A stretch of 55,010 nucleotides of DNA from Gallibacterium genomosp. 3 (lineage in GTDB: Bacteria > Pseudomonadota > Gammaproteobacteria > Enterobacterales > Pasteurellaceae). Positions 20,819-27,836 of the stretch are shown piece after piece; the first letter of the stretch is position 1, and each line of letters begins with the position of its first letter. Position numbers and translations under genes: made by a program. The notes below the pieces were generated by a model. The model did not search any database and had not been told where the DNA came from. It saw nothing but the letters and a program-made list of their open reading frames with translations. Where the stretch lies: positions 1 through 55,010 of the forward strand of contig NZ_JTJR01000002.1 of the NCBI RefSeq assembly GCF_001678475.1. Direction: 5' to 3'.

Positions 20819-20878
20819 ATACACCACCTTAAATTTTGTTAAACTGTATTCCCCAATCTATCTAACTAGGAAAAATTT

Positions 20879-21196
20879 ATGGATACTAAAAATTTAGAAG
20901 CTCGGTTAGAAAAGTTAGAACAGCAAATACAAAAACGCATTGATCGCCAAAATTTATTTGCCACCATTATTTCTCACCAACTAGAACAACTATCACTTAA
21001 TACTCATCTTTTAATCTCGCTCTTGCCGCCGTCGGTCGATCTAGAGCCTCTTTCACAATTTTATCTAAAGCAGATTGAAGATTATCAACAGTTAAAACAG
21101 CAGCTCTCACCTGATGACGACACTGGCAGGGATTACCTAAATACACTGATAACCGATTTACAACAAATACATTGTCAACTGACCGAGAAAAATTGA
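20879..21196 (+). CDS. Hypothetical coiled-coil protein, 105 aa
   Basis: ATG preceded by TAGGAAAAATTT. The first 40 residues are a strong amphipathic coil (LEARLEKLEQQIQKRIDRQN). A promoter-like TTGTTA-N17-TATCTA lies just upstream, in the divergent leader shared with 20818. Overlaps the leftward 20997-21245 gene by 200 bp. Confidence 0.55.
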   Translation: MDTKNLEARLEKLEQQIQKRIDRQNLFATIISHQLEQLSLNTHLLISLLPPSVDLEPLSQFYLKQIEDYQQLKQQLSPDDDTGRDYLNTLITDLQQIHCQLTEKN

Positions 21197-21245
21197 CTTT
21201 CGTGTTTAACGCCTTACTTGTAGGGCGTTTTCTAATTTTTGCCAT
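20997..21245 (-). CDS. Hypothetical early phage protein, 82 aa
   Basis: First gene of the early operon after cro. Basic N-terminus (MAKIRKRPTSKALNTK) and a helical C-terminus (TVDNLQSALDKIVKEALDRP). Start preceded by AAGGTGGCGTAA, again the shared leader. Function unknown. Confidence 0.5.
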   Translation of the reverse strand: MAKIRKRPTSKALNTKVNFSRSVDNVFVVNRLSVYLGNPCQCRHQVRAAVLTVDNLQSALDKIVKEALDRPTAARARLKDEY

Positions 21246-21261
21246 TTACGCCACCTTTCCT

Positions 21262-21483
21262 TTATAAACTTGATTTAATTGTGTCCCAATCAACATCAGG
21301 ACGGAGATCTCTTGCGGTTACTTCGCCGTTAGTTGCTTGGATAATTCCTGGAATATATTCAATAGAGATTTTTGCTTTTCCTGCAGTCCATTTGCTAACA
21401 GCTTGTGATGTAACACCACAAATTTCAGCTAGTTTTGTTTTACTTCCACAAATAAACACTGCCTTTTCGATATTAAGTTTCAT
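21262..21483 (-). CDS. Cro-like repressor (YdaS/Cro family HTH)
   Basis: 73 residues. The HTH is KTKLAEICGVTSQAVSKWTAG. It faces the CI-like gene across a 126-bp operator region, the standard lambdoid-style switch, and would repress lysogenic transcription to favour lytic growth. First gene of the leftward operon. Confidence 0.85.
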   Translation of the reverse strand: MKLNIEKAVFICGSKTKLAEICGVTSQAVSKWTAGKAKISIEYIPGIIQATNGEVTARDLRPDVDWDTIKSSL

Positions 21484-21609
21484 ATCTCACACCTAAAGAT
21501 TAACTAAAGTTTCATATAATATAAAACTAAGGTTTTATATAGTCAACTTTTTTTTGACTTGTAGAATGAAACTTTAGTTATATAATTCAAAAAATAGAGG
21601 AGATTATTT
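21484..21609. promoter_or_regulatory. Lysogeny switch: divergent promoters and three operators
   Basis: TAACTAAAGTTTCAT (21501-21515) and its exact reverse complement (21566-21580) flank a third palindrome, ATAAAACTAAGGTTTTAT (21521-21538). A leftward promoter reads TTGACT (21546-21541), 17-bp spacer, TATATT (21523-21518), with the middle operator inside the spacer. A rightward promoter reads TTGACT (21554-21559) and TTATAT/TATAAT near 21578-21586, covered by the right operator. CI and Cro binding here is inferred from position. Confidence 0.75.
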
Positions 21610-22311
21610 ATGCAAAGTTTGGCAGAACGTTTAGAAAAAGAGCTAAATAGACAAGGTATATCTATGTATGCGCTTGCCAAAATGATTAATGTTAGTCAAC
21701 CTGCGATTGCGAAAATTGTAAAAGGGGAGACCAGAGATCCTAAGAACATAGTAGAAATAGCCAATGCACTAAATGTTAACCCTCACTGGTTAAAAACAGG
21801 CGAAGGAAGTCGAGAAATAACAACAGCGATCTCGCCTATTACATCATTGGTTAGTAATAACGAAGATGAAGAGCATACCTACCAAATTGACCGCCTAGAC
21901 GTACAAGCTGCAGCAGCAATCAATGGCATTACTAATCAAGATTATCCAGATATTATTCAGTCAATTTATTTTTCGAAACAAGGTTTGATTGAAATTGTTG
22001 GCAAAAAATCTACTGACAATGTTTATCTAATTACGGTGCCAACTGACAGCATGGCACCAACCATTAATAAAGGTGATTTAGTCTTTGTAGATACCAAAAT
22101 TGATTATTATGACACTGAAGGAATTTATATTTTTTCGCTTAATGGTGATTTATATATTAAGCGTTTAATGCGATTACCTACCAATGTTTATAAAGCGATT
22201 TCCGACAATAAACTTTATCCAGAATTTGATATATCTGATGAGTTGTTTAATACCGCGAAAATTGTCGGAAAATTTATTCGAGTTTTACCCATTAATGCAA
22301 AGGAGCTTTAA
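21610..22311 (+). CDS. CI-like repressor with S24 peptidase domain
   Basis: 233 residues. Residues ~17-40 are the HTH (SMYALAKMINVSQPAIAKIV). The C-terminal S24/LexA-like domain has Ser147 in PTDSMAPTINKGD and Lys184 in LYIKRL. No obvious Ala-Gly cleavage site is visible in the linker (the QAAAAING region is the nearest candidate), so SOS-induced self-cleavage is probable but unproven. Maintains lysogeny. RBS GAGGAG lies upstream; the cargo genes begin 2 bp after its stop. Confidence 0.92.
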   Translation: MQSLAERLEKELNRQGISMYALAKMINVSQPAIAKIVKGETRDPKNIVEIANALNVNPHWLKTGEGSREITTAISPITSLVSNNEDEEHTYQIDRLDVQAAAAINGITNQDYPDIIQSIYFSKQGLIEIVGKKSTDNVYLITVPTDSMAPTINKGDLVFVDTKIDYYDTEGIYIFSLNGDLYIKRLMRLPTNVYKAISDNKLYPEFDISDELFNTAKIVGKFIRVLPINAKEL

Positions 22312-22312
22312 A

Positions 22313-22702
22313 ATGAAAAAGTTAGTTTTAATTATCAGTAGTCTATTAGTTTTGTCTGCCAATATTACCAATTTACAAGCTAAAGAGTGGTACGAGGAAA
22401 AAGGAACATTACATCAATCTACTATGAAAGAATGGTGTAAAGCTAGTGATAAAAATAAGTTAGCTACTGCTGGGGATTTTGTTTCTAAAGGTTATATTGA
22501 TAAGCTTTTTAAGCCTGAAATAATACAAGCTATCCAAGAGAATAAAATGGACGGTATTAAGTTTATGGCTGGTGAAATTGTGACAGCTTTAGATACAGCA
22601 GCTTGCGAGGGTAAAAAAGCAACTAAGGCAATGTCAACAACTAAAGTGAATGATTTAGTAGGAATGTCAATGCTTTTAATGAACTGGGTAGGTAAAGAAT
22701 AA
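22313..22702 (+). CDS. Secreted hypothetical lysogenic-conversion protein, 129 aa
   Basis: The start at 22313 is chosen because AGGAG precedes it and it begins with a clean signal peptide (KKLVLIISSLLVLSANITNLQA, cleavage before KEW). The frame extends upstream but inside the repressor gene. The mature part is ~107 residues with two Cys. Co-transcribed with the repressor, hence expressed in the lysogen; a superinfection-exclusion or fitness role is possible. Confidence 0.65.
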   Translation: MKKLVLIISSLLVLSANITNLQAKEWYEEKGTLHQSTMKEWCKASDKNKLATAGDFVSKGYIDKLFKPEIIQAIQENKMDGIKFMAGEIVTALDTAACEGKKATKAMSTTKVNDLVGMSMLLMNWVGKE

Positions 22703-22717
22703 AAGGCAGGTGAAAAT

Positions 22718-22924
22718 ATGAAAAAATTACTTCTTATTATCAGTGTATTATTATTAACGCAATCTGCATTAGCCGCAAAACAAGAATATAGCTGCGACGA
22801 CGGCAAACGTTATTGCAAAGAAATGCGATCATGTGAAGAAGCGAAGTTTTACCTTAACCAATGCGGAGTAGGGCGTTTAGATCGCGATAAAGACGGCGTA
22901 CCGTGTGAGAGTATTTGTAGGTAG
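22718..22924 (+). CDS. Secreted Excalibur-domain protein, 68 aa
   Basis: Signal peptide (KKLLLIISVLLLTQSALA), then an Excalibur calcium-binding domain with four or more Cys and the DxDxDG loop (CGVGRLDRDKDGVPCESIC). In larger proteins this domain is fused to nucleases or surface proteins; here it is alone. RBS AGGTGA. Two truncated copies of its 3' half occur downstream (23457, 24536), making it the anchor of a repeat-separated cargo array. Confidence 0.8.
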   Translation: MKKLLLIISVLLLTQSALAAKQEYSCDDGKRYCKEMRSCEEAKFYLNQCGVGRLDRDKDGVPCESICR

Positions 22925-22954
22925 ATATATGATTTATTTGAGTAATGGTGATTT

Positions 22955-23446
22955 ATGAGAAAAAAGATATGGGATTCCATTTTGGATAGGACAGATTTTA
23001 TAGTTATTGTTTTCTTTAGTTTTACTATATTTTCTATATTGAAATTTGTTATATATATAGGTTTAATACCTTACGATGAGGGTGTAATAACTCACATAGT
23101 AGCTAGTATTCTAGGTATTTTGGTAGCTGTGATTGTTGAATTGATTAAATCTTTAAAAAGAGAGAAGGTGCATTTAATTTTGCAAATTGTTATATTATTG
23201 ATTAGTGTAGCAATTATTTATCGCATTTCTACTGGATTTATATTTAGGTTTGAAATAAATTTAGTGTTTTATATAGTATTTAATCTAATTTTTTCCTGTT
23301 ATTGGGAAGAGCTTAATGTTTCTGAAAAATTACGCTTATGTATTGGTAAGCTTATTGATAAAATACGATTAAATCCTTATTTTATTGGAATTTTAATATT
23401 AGCTATTATTATAATAGAACTATTTTTCTTATTATATAAAATATAG
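22955..23446 (+). CDS. Hypothetical multi-spanning membrane protein, 163 aa
   Basis: Four to five hydrophobic segments (IVIVFFSFTIFSILKFVIYI, IVASILGILVAVIVELI, ILQIVILLISVAIIY, and a C-terminal ILILAIIIIELFFLLY). No family recognised. Very AT-rich compared with the late genes, suggesting separate acquisition. It lies between the intact and first partial Excalibur copies. Confidence 0.6.
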   Translation: MRKKIWDSILDRTDFIVIVFFSFTIFSILKFVIYIGLIPYDEGVITHIVASILGILVAVIVELIKSLKREKVHLILQIVILLISVAIIYRISTGFIFRFEINLVFYIVFNLIFSCYWEELNVSEKLRLCIGKLIDKIRLNPYFIGILILAIIIIELFFLLYKI

Positions 23447-23456
23447 TTGTGATGTT

Positions 23457-23576
23457 AAACGTTATTGCAAAGAAATGCGATCATGTGAAGAAGCGAAGTT
23501 TTACCTTAATCAGTGCGGCGTTGGGCGTTTAGATCGCGATAAAGACGGCGTACCGTGTGAGAGTATTTGTCGTTAA
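23457..23576 (+). pseudogene. Partial copy 2 of the Excalibur gene 3' half
   Basis: Nearly identical to 22804-22922, from CGTTATTGCAAAGAAATGCG to the stop. The signal peptide and first Cys are missing and no start codon serves it. It probably marks a recombination junction at which the preceding cargo gene was inserted. Confidence 0.8.
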
Positions 23577-23704
23577 TGAAATTAGACGAAAAAGGATAGG
23601 ATCTTGAGTAAGAATCTTTTAGACTAAATTAGATTAGTTACTAACATAATTAGAATTACTTGCCAGTCAGAATAAGTAAATTATTAGAAAATAGAGTGTT
23701 AATT

Positions 23705-24349
23705 ATGGAAAAAAAAGATAGATCGGCATTAGAACAGTTTAAATATTCAGTAAGAGTTACTGCGAATTGTAAAAATAATGCTGCAAGCAGGTTAGAAAAA
23801 TTTAAGAATATATCATTTGCGATAATCATAATGACATCTTTAGGGCTAATTTTTATTCCTATTTGGTTTTTAGCTTTTCCAACACAAAATCATTTATATA
23901 AAACTATAATTGATATATCTCAAATATTTTTAGCGATTGTTATATTAGTCTTTTCTATACAAATATCTAATTCATCTTATGATGTAAAGATTAATAATTT
24001 AAGAGCATGCGGCTCTAATCTAAGAAGCCTAAGTAAAAAGCTAAGAATATTAGAAGAAGAATTATTAGATAATAAAGATGATAAAGATAAATACAAAAAA
24101 ATTAGAGAGTTCTTAGAGTTATATGGGAATATATTAAAAGATGCTGAACCTCATCAAGAAATTGATTTTCTAGTGACCGAATGTGAAAAAGATTCATTCT
24201 GGAAAAGGATAGAAAAAGGGTATTACTTCAAAAAATATTTAAGTTTACACTATATATATATATATTTAACATTGACAGTAGCATTCTTTGAACTGTTTCT
24301 TATATTGGATATATTGGGGCTAGTTATAACGTTTGGGAATATCAAATAA
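23705..24349 (+). CDS. Probable SLATT-type two-TM membrane protein
   Basis: 214 residues from the ATG at 23705 (the frame also has a TTG at 23660). An N-terminal helix (LEQFKYSVRVTANCKNNAAS) precedes two adjacent membrane segments (~40-60 and ~70-90), a long helix, and an EPHQEIDFLV stretch. This resembles the SLATT 2TM effector family found with SMODS/CBASS-type defence. A third hydrophobic segment at the C-terminus is present. Between Excalibur copies 2 and 3 in the prophage cargo block. An abortive-infection role is inference. Confidence 0.55.
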   Translation: MEKKDRSALEQFKYSVRVTANCKNNAASRLEKFKNISFAIIIMTSLGLIFIPIWFLAFPTQNHLYKTIIDISQIFLAIVILVFSIQISNSSYDVKINNLRACGSNLRSLSKKLRILEEELLDNKDDKDKYKKIREFLELYGNILKDAEPHQEIDFLVTECEKDSFWKRIEKGYYFKKYLSLHYIYIYLTLTVAFFELFLILDILGLVITFGNIK

Positions 24350-24368
24350 ATATTTCTGCAAAAATACT

Positions 24369-24440
24369 TGGTATTTATTTTTTGATGAATCAGGCATAAG
24401 TGGGAACCCTTTTTATACATTTGAAATATTATTGGATTAA
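24369..24440 (+). pseudogene. Remnant of a DUF3800-like gene
   Basis: Reads YLFFDESGISGNPFYTF then a stop, with further degraded frames to about 24530. The L-F-x-D-E-S-G opening is characteristic of DUF3800 proteins, which occur in defence loci and in one retron type. Only the first ~20 codons survive. Confidence 0.5.
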
Positions 24441-24535
24441 GGAAGATAATTTACTTCGTTTTGAACATAAAAATAACAGAGCTACGCCAAAAATATTATT
24501 GTGGTGATAAAATCAAATGGCAAACAGCAAAATTT

Positions 24536-24654
24536 AAACATTATTACAAAGAAATTAGTCGTGTGAAGAAGCGAAATTTTACCTTAACCAGTGCGGAGTA
24601 GGGCGTTTAGATCGTGATAAAGACGGCGTACCGTGTGAGAGTATTTGTAGATAA
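24536..24654 (+). pseudogene. Partial copy 3 of the Excalibur gene 3' half
   Basis: Matches the 3' half of the intact gene (GAAGAAGCGAA..., GGGCGTTTAGATCGTGATAA, ...GAGAGTATTTGTAG) with small deletions in the first third. It closes the cargo array just before the terminator. Confidence 0.75.
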
Positions 24655-24661
24655 TAGATAA

Positions 24662-24690
24662 CAAAAAAGAGAGCATTTAGCTCTCTTTTT
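24662..24690. terminator. Bidirectional terminator between cargo block and gene D
   Basis: AAAAAGAGAGC and GCTCTCTTTTT form a stem with T-runs on both strands. It can end the rightward repressor-cargo transcript and the leftward late transcript after D. Confidence 0.85.
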
Positions 24691-24716
24691 GTTTATGCTT
24701 ATTCAGCATTGATACA

Positions 24717-25856
24717 TTAATCATTTTTTGGATTTAACTCAAACTCCACATTACTTGTATAACCGCTATCGTTTAAATTATGTGTAACTTGAGTAACAAT
24801 CCATTTACTACTATCAATTTGTCCCTTAAAGCCAGCCAAAACGGCTGGCATTTCTGGGATTAATTCAGGTCTGCCGTAAGCAAGCGTTAGCGAAAAACTA
24901 GCAACGCCTCGCTTCATTTTATCATATGCGGCTTTTGCTCCAGTAATTGCCGCTGCTTCTGTTTTATAAACATGACGTACTGTTTTCATTTGATTGGCGT
25001 CCGTTTCTACTGGCTGATGTTGAACTAATACATTTTTTTTATTTTTACTGACTTTACCTGTTTTTGTTATAGCATTTTTTCGCTGTATTTCTGAATTTGC
25101 ATCAATAACAACATCGCCTTTTTTGCCGTTATCTGGATCATAGTAATAAGCACGCACTGCACTATAATTATCCCCCTCGGCAATATTAAAACGATAACTA
25201 TCGCCTGATTGTTTTGTAATCAAGATTGAGGGCAACGGCTTACCGTTAGCGGTTTTCATTTCGCCAGCGTAAAAGAACATTAGATAACCGTTTTTCACCG
25301 TGGCGATAGCGTCATATTCTTTCGCAAGTCGCGTGAGTAAATTAATCGTACTTTCATTTTGCTGATCTAAGTGTTCGATAGTTTGCTCGCCAAGTTCCTT
25401 ATCGCAAAGCGGTTTTAGCTTGTTCTCCGTGGCAAGTTGTGCCACTAAATCTTTAATTTTCACTTTGTGAAATGAGCGTTCTTGTTTAGTGGTGAGTGAT
25501 CCGAATAAGTCTGCAGATCTAGCTCGCAAAACGAGCGTGTCAGGTGGACCGCTAAACTCAATCTCGTCAACTTTATAACTACCTTTATCGACTAAGCCAG
25601 TATCTTTGAAGCCAATCGCTAAATTAATGGTCGCACCACGGCTGGGTAATACTAGCTCACTATCGTGATCGCTTAATGTAATATCAAGTTGATCAGCCTC
25701 AAAGCCACGGTTATCGGTAAGCGTGAGCGAGATTAATCGCTCGCTAACAATATGCGTAATATCTTTTTGTGTTTTATCATCTTTTGACGCAACAACAACT
25801 TTGAAAATGGGTTTGCGATGATTGCTATTAAAAAGATCACTGATAATATCAATCAT
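24717..25856 (-). CDS. D: Tail protein D (baseplate hub, late control)
   Basis: 379 residues of the GpD family, a gp27-like hub that links spike V to the tail tube. Recognisable by LTLTDNRGFEADQLDITLSD, LRARSADLFGSL, and the C-terminal AVLAGFKGQIDSSKWIVTQV and LNDSGYTSNVEFEL stretches. Last gene of the late operon; start overlaps the U stop by 4 bp. Confidence 0.92.
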   Translation of the reverse strand: MIDIISDLFNSNHRKPIFKVVVASKDDKTQKDITHIVSERLISLTLTDNRGFEADQLDITLSDHDSELVLPSRGATINLAIGFKDTGLVDKGSYKVDEIEFSGPPDTLVLRARSADLFGSLTTKQERSFHKVKIKDLVAQLATENKLKPLCDKELGEQTIEHLDQQNESTINLLTRLAKEYDAIATVKNGYLMFFYAGEMKTANGKPLPSILITKQSGDSYRFNIAEGDNYSAVRAYYYDPDNGKKGDVVIDANSEIQRKNAITKTGKVSKNKKNVLVQHQPVETDANQMKTVRHVYKTEAAAITGAKAAYDKMKRGVASFSLTLAYGRPELIPEMPAVLAGFKGQIDSSKWIVTQVTHNLNDSGYTSNVEFELNPKND

Positions 25857-26290
25857 AAGTAATCCATTACTTTTTGCACGAGCTTAACAGACAGTGGATC
25901 ATCTGTACGCTTTAATGTCATACTAAAATCAATTAAACGCGGTGCGCCATCCCCGAATAACTCTGTCCGTTCTTCACTAATTTTTTCAATCACAAAATAA
26001 CCAATTAATTCAAATGTCGCGCCATCAATTAGCGGATAGGCATCACCTAAATCAGCCATTAATTCTAATAATTTAATACTTACTCGACCGCCCGTAACTT
26101 CGGGCGCTAAACGCCCGCTAATTGTGATAGTTTCGCTTTCTTTGCCAATAAATTGAGTTTTCGGCATTAAGCCAATAACGCTATTTGTTGAGTGTCGCCA
26201 AGATGATTCACGGCTTAAACTTTGGAAGGGGATTGTTCGCTGCATAAACACGAACAATCCAAGTGAAGCAAGTGCGAAATTCTGAAACAT
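25853..26290 (-). CDS. U: Tail protein U (tail terminator)
   Basis: About 145 residues of the GpU family (ETITISGRLAPEVTGG, YFVIEKISEERTELFGDGAPRLIDFS). The ATG at 26290 is preferred because the upstream extension of the frame lies in the previous gene. Caps the tail tube; directly upstream of D. Confidence 0.88.
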   Translation of the reverse strand: MFQNFALASLGLFVFMQRTIPFQSLSRESSWRHSTNSVIGLMPKTQFIGKESETITISGRLAPEVTGGRVSIKLLELMADLGDAYPLIDGATFELIGYFVIEKISEERTELFGDGAPRLIDFSMTLKRTDDPLSVKLVQKVMDYL

Positions 26291-26292
26291 TG

Positions 26293-26760
26293 CTATAAAT
26301 CTTCCGCCATTCTTTTGCAAACAATATAGAGATCATTAGGGGAGAATCGCCAGCTTTGATTAAATCCTAGTGCTGCAGCACAAAATTCTGAACAAAACCA
26401 TTTATTAGCAGATTGTCGCCATTTCAAGACAACGCCAATCGCACCAAGCCAATCATAATCTTGCCCTTTCACTCCATTGTAAAAATAATCTAAATAACGT
26501 TTATCTAAATCAATCGGCACAAAATCCCATTTATCCAAATCTAGCGACATTCGCTTATAACGCACACCGCCGTCACGCACCGAAGCAGAGAAGCAATGAT
26601 AATCGCCCTCTTTTGTGCGACAAACAATTTCGCAGTGCGAATACTTACCCTTCGTTGTTTTACGCGTTAACCAATCGCAAAACCTCGCCCAGATAGCGGA
26701 TAAGGATTTTCCCGTTTTTTGCCCTTTGTAAAAAGCGATATAGATATTATTCTGCTGCAT
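26293..26760 (-). CDS. Papain-like (NlpC/YiiX-type) cysteine peptidase in the tail module
   Basis: 155 residues from the ATG at 26760 (GGGAATC upstream). KYSHCEIVC supplies a His followed by Cys, and WFCSEFCAAALG a Cys-containing motif, the order expected for the permuted NlpC/P60 (YiiX/LRAT-like) fold. GQDYDWLGAIG is also typical. It occupies the place that tape measure T has in P2, between E' and U. It may cut cell-wall peptides during DNA entry. Catalytic assignment is by motif only. Confidence 0.6.
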   Translation of the reverse strand: MQQNNIYIAFYKGQKTGKSLSAIWARFCDWLTRKTTKGKYSHCEIVCRTKEGDYHCFSASVRDGGVRYKRMSLDLDKWDFVPIDLDKRYLDYFYNGVKGQDYDWLGAIGVVLKWRQSANKWFCSEFCAAALGFNQSWRFSPNDLYIVCKRMAEDL

Positions 26761-26812
26761 AATGATTCCCATTTAATGAATTATTTGCTAGATAAATAAA
26801 ATAATTATTTTT

Positions 26813-27255
26813 CTATTCTGATTGACTACGTTCGATTGCTTTTTCACGCCATGACATTAATTCATCTAGGTACATATCGTTAAATGTTGATGGCTGCCAA
26901 TGAAAGACCGTTGCAATATCGGCAATCGCGTCATCAACGGTTTTTGGCACTAAAATCACGCCGTTTCGAGTTGATCCGGCTTGATAAAAAAAGTGATAAC
27001 GCTTGTCGCTAATTCTGTAAAATCAACAATATCAAGCGATTTAATTTCCATTTCTGTTAACGCTGGTGAGGTAACGCGAGGTAATAACTTCGTAATTGCG
27101 TCAACATCAACATTTAACACATCAACTAATTTCAATCCTTTTAGTGCAAATACGTTCGGCTTATTAATCACAATGTCTGTAATTGTGTTTTCGCCACGTT
27201 TAATTTTTGTTGTTAAAGTTACTGTTTTTTGATTATCTGTTTTTACTTTAGTCAT
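26813..27255 (-). CDS. Tail assembly chaperone E-E' (frameshift product)
   Basis: Slipping -1 on the T7 run at 26992-26986 joins gene E to a frame reading FYQAGSTRNGVILVPKTV...DELMSWREKAIERSQSE and ending at 26813. That C-terminus closely resembles P2 E' (xHWxPS...M.L.EL.xWRE). The two-product design is the P2 E/E' and lambda G/GT scheme for tape-measure chaperones. Confidence 0.8.
26956..27255 (-). CDS. E: Tail assembly chaperone E
   Basis: 99-residue unshifted product, P2 GpE family (NTITDIVINKPNVFALKGL, EIKSLDIVDFTELATSVI). It coats the tape measure during tail assembly. The stop is about 27 bp past the slippery site. Confidence 0.85.
   Translation of the reverse strand: MTKVKTDNQKTVTLTTKIKRGENTITDIVINKPNVFALKGLKLVDVLNVDVDAITKLLPRVTSPALTEMEIKSLDIVDFTELATSVITFFIKPDQLETA
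26986..26992 (-). promoter_or_regulatory. Programmed -1 frameshift site (T7)
   Basis: On the - strand the codons ACT-TTT-TTT-ATC contain T TTT TTT, a perfect X XXY YYZ heptamer. The -1 frame after it stays open to the E' stop at 26813. P2 uses the similar T6G. Confidence 0.82.
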
Positions 27256-27282
27256 TTTTTAATCCTTAAGTTGTAATTGAGA

Positions 27283-27301
27283 AAGGCCCCTTTGCGGGGC
27301 G
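27283..27301 (-). terminator. Hairpin between FII and E
   Basis: GCCCC-TTTGC-GGGGC at 27286-27300, 18 bp beyond the FII stop and followed on the - strand by CTTTCTC. It may partly attenuate, lowering chaperone relative to tube protein. Confidence 0.45.
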
Positions 27302-27317
27302 TAGGGTGGTGTAAAAA

Positions 27318-27824
27318 TTAGATTCCGATTGCTGCGCGGTGATCTGCTAACTTATCGTCGCCATCGACGATATAGATCATATTCAGCATATCGATTTCAA
27401 CGACATCACGACTATTTTCAATGAGCTTGTAATAAGTTAATGATGCTTTAAAGGTTTGTTCCGTATCATCGCCAACCTTGCTATTTCCGGGGTCGATTTC
27501 AGTAAAACGACCGCGCATTACAATTTCAATCGGCGTTACCTCGCCGCTATCATCCTGCTGATATGCGCCAGTAAAACGTAATTGCACGTCTGAAATATTT
27601 TTACCAAATTGGCGGAATAACTCGATCATATAACCGCCCATCTTGATTTCTGCTTCTAGCTTTTCTAAGCCAAGGTCAACGTCAACTGCACCAATCATTC
27701 CGCCAGAACGATATTCTTCAGATTTAATTGCCAGTTTAGGTTGCGTAACTTCGGTAACTTGTCCTCGATAGTTATTACCATCAATAAACATATTCATATA
27801 TTTTAGTTTTCTCGGCATTGCCAT
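27318..27824 (-). CDS. FII: Major tail tube protein FII
   Basis: 168 residues of the P2 FII family (MPRKLKYMNMFIDGNNYRGQ, GQ-rich VTEVTQPKLA, MGGYMIELFRQFG). Forms the inner tube of the contractile tail. 12 bp downstream of FI. Confidence 0.93.
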   Translation of the reverse strand: MAMPRKLKYMNMFIDGNNYRGQVTEVTQPKLAIKSEEYRSGGMIGAVDVDLGLEKLEAEIKMGGYMIELFRQFGKNISDVQLRFTGAYQQDDSGEVTPIEIVMRGRFTEIDPGNSKVGDDTEQTFKASLTYYKLIENSRDVVEIDMLNMIYIVDGDDKLADHRAAIGI

Positions 27825-27836
27825 TTGTTACTCTCC

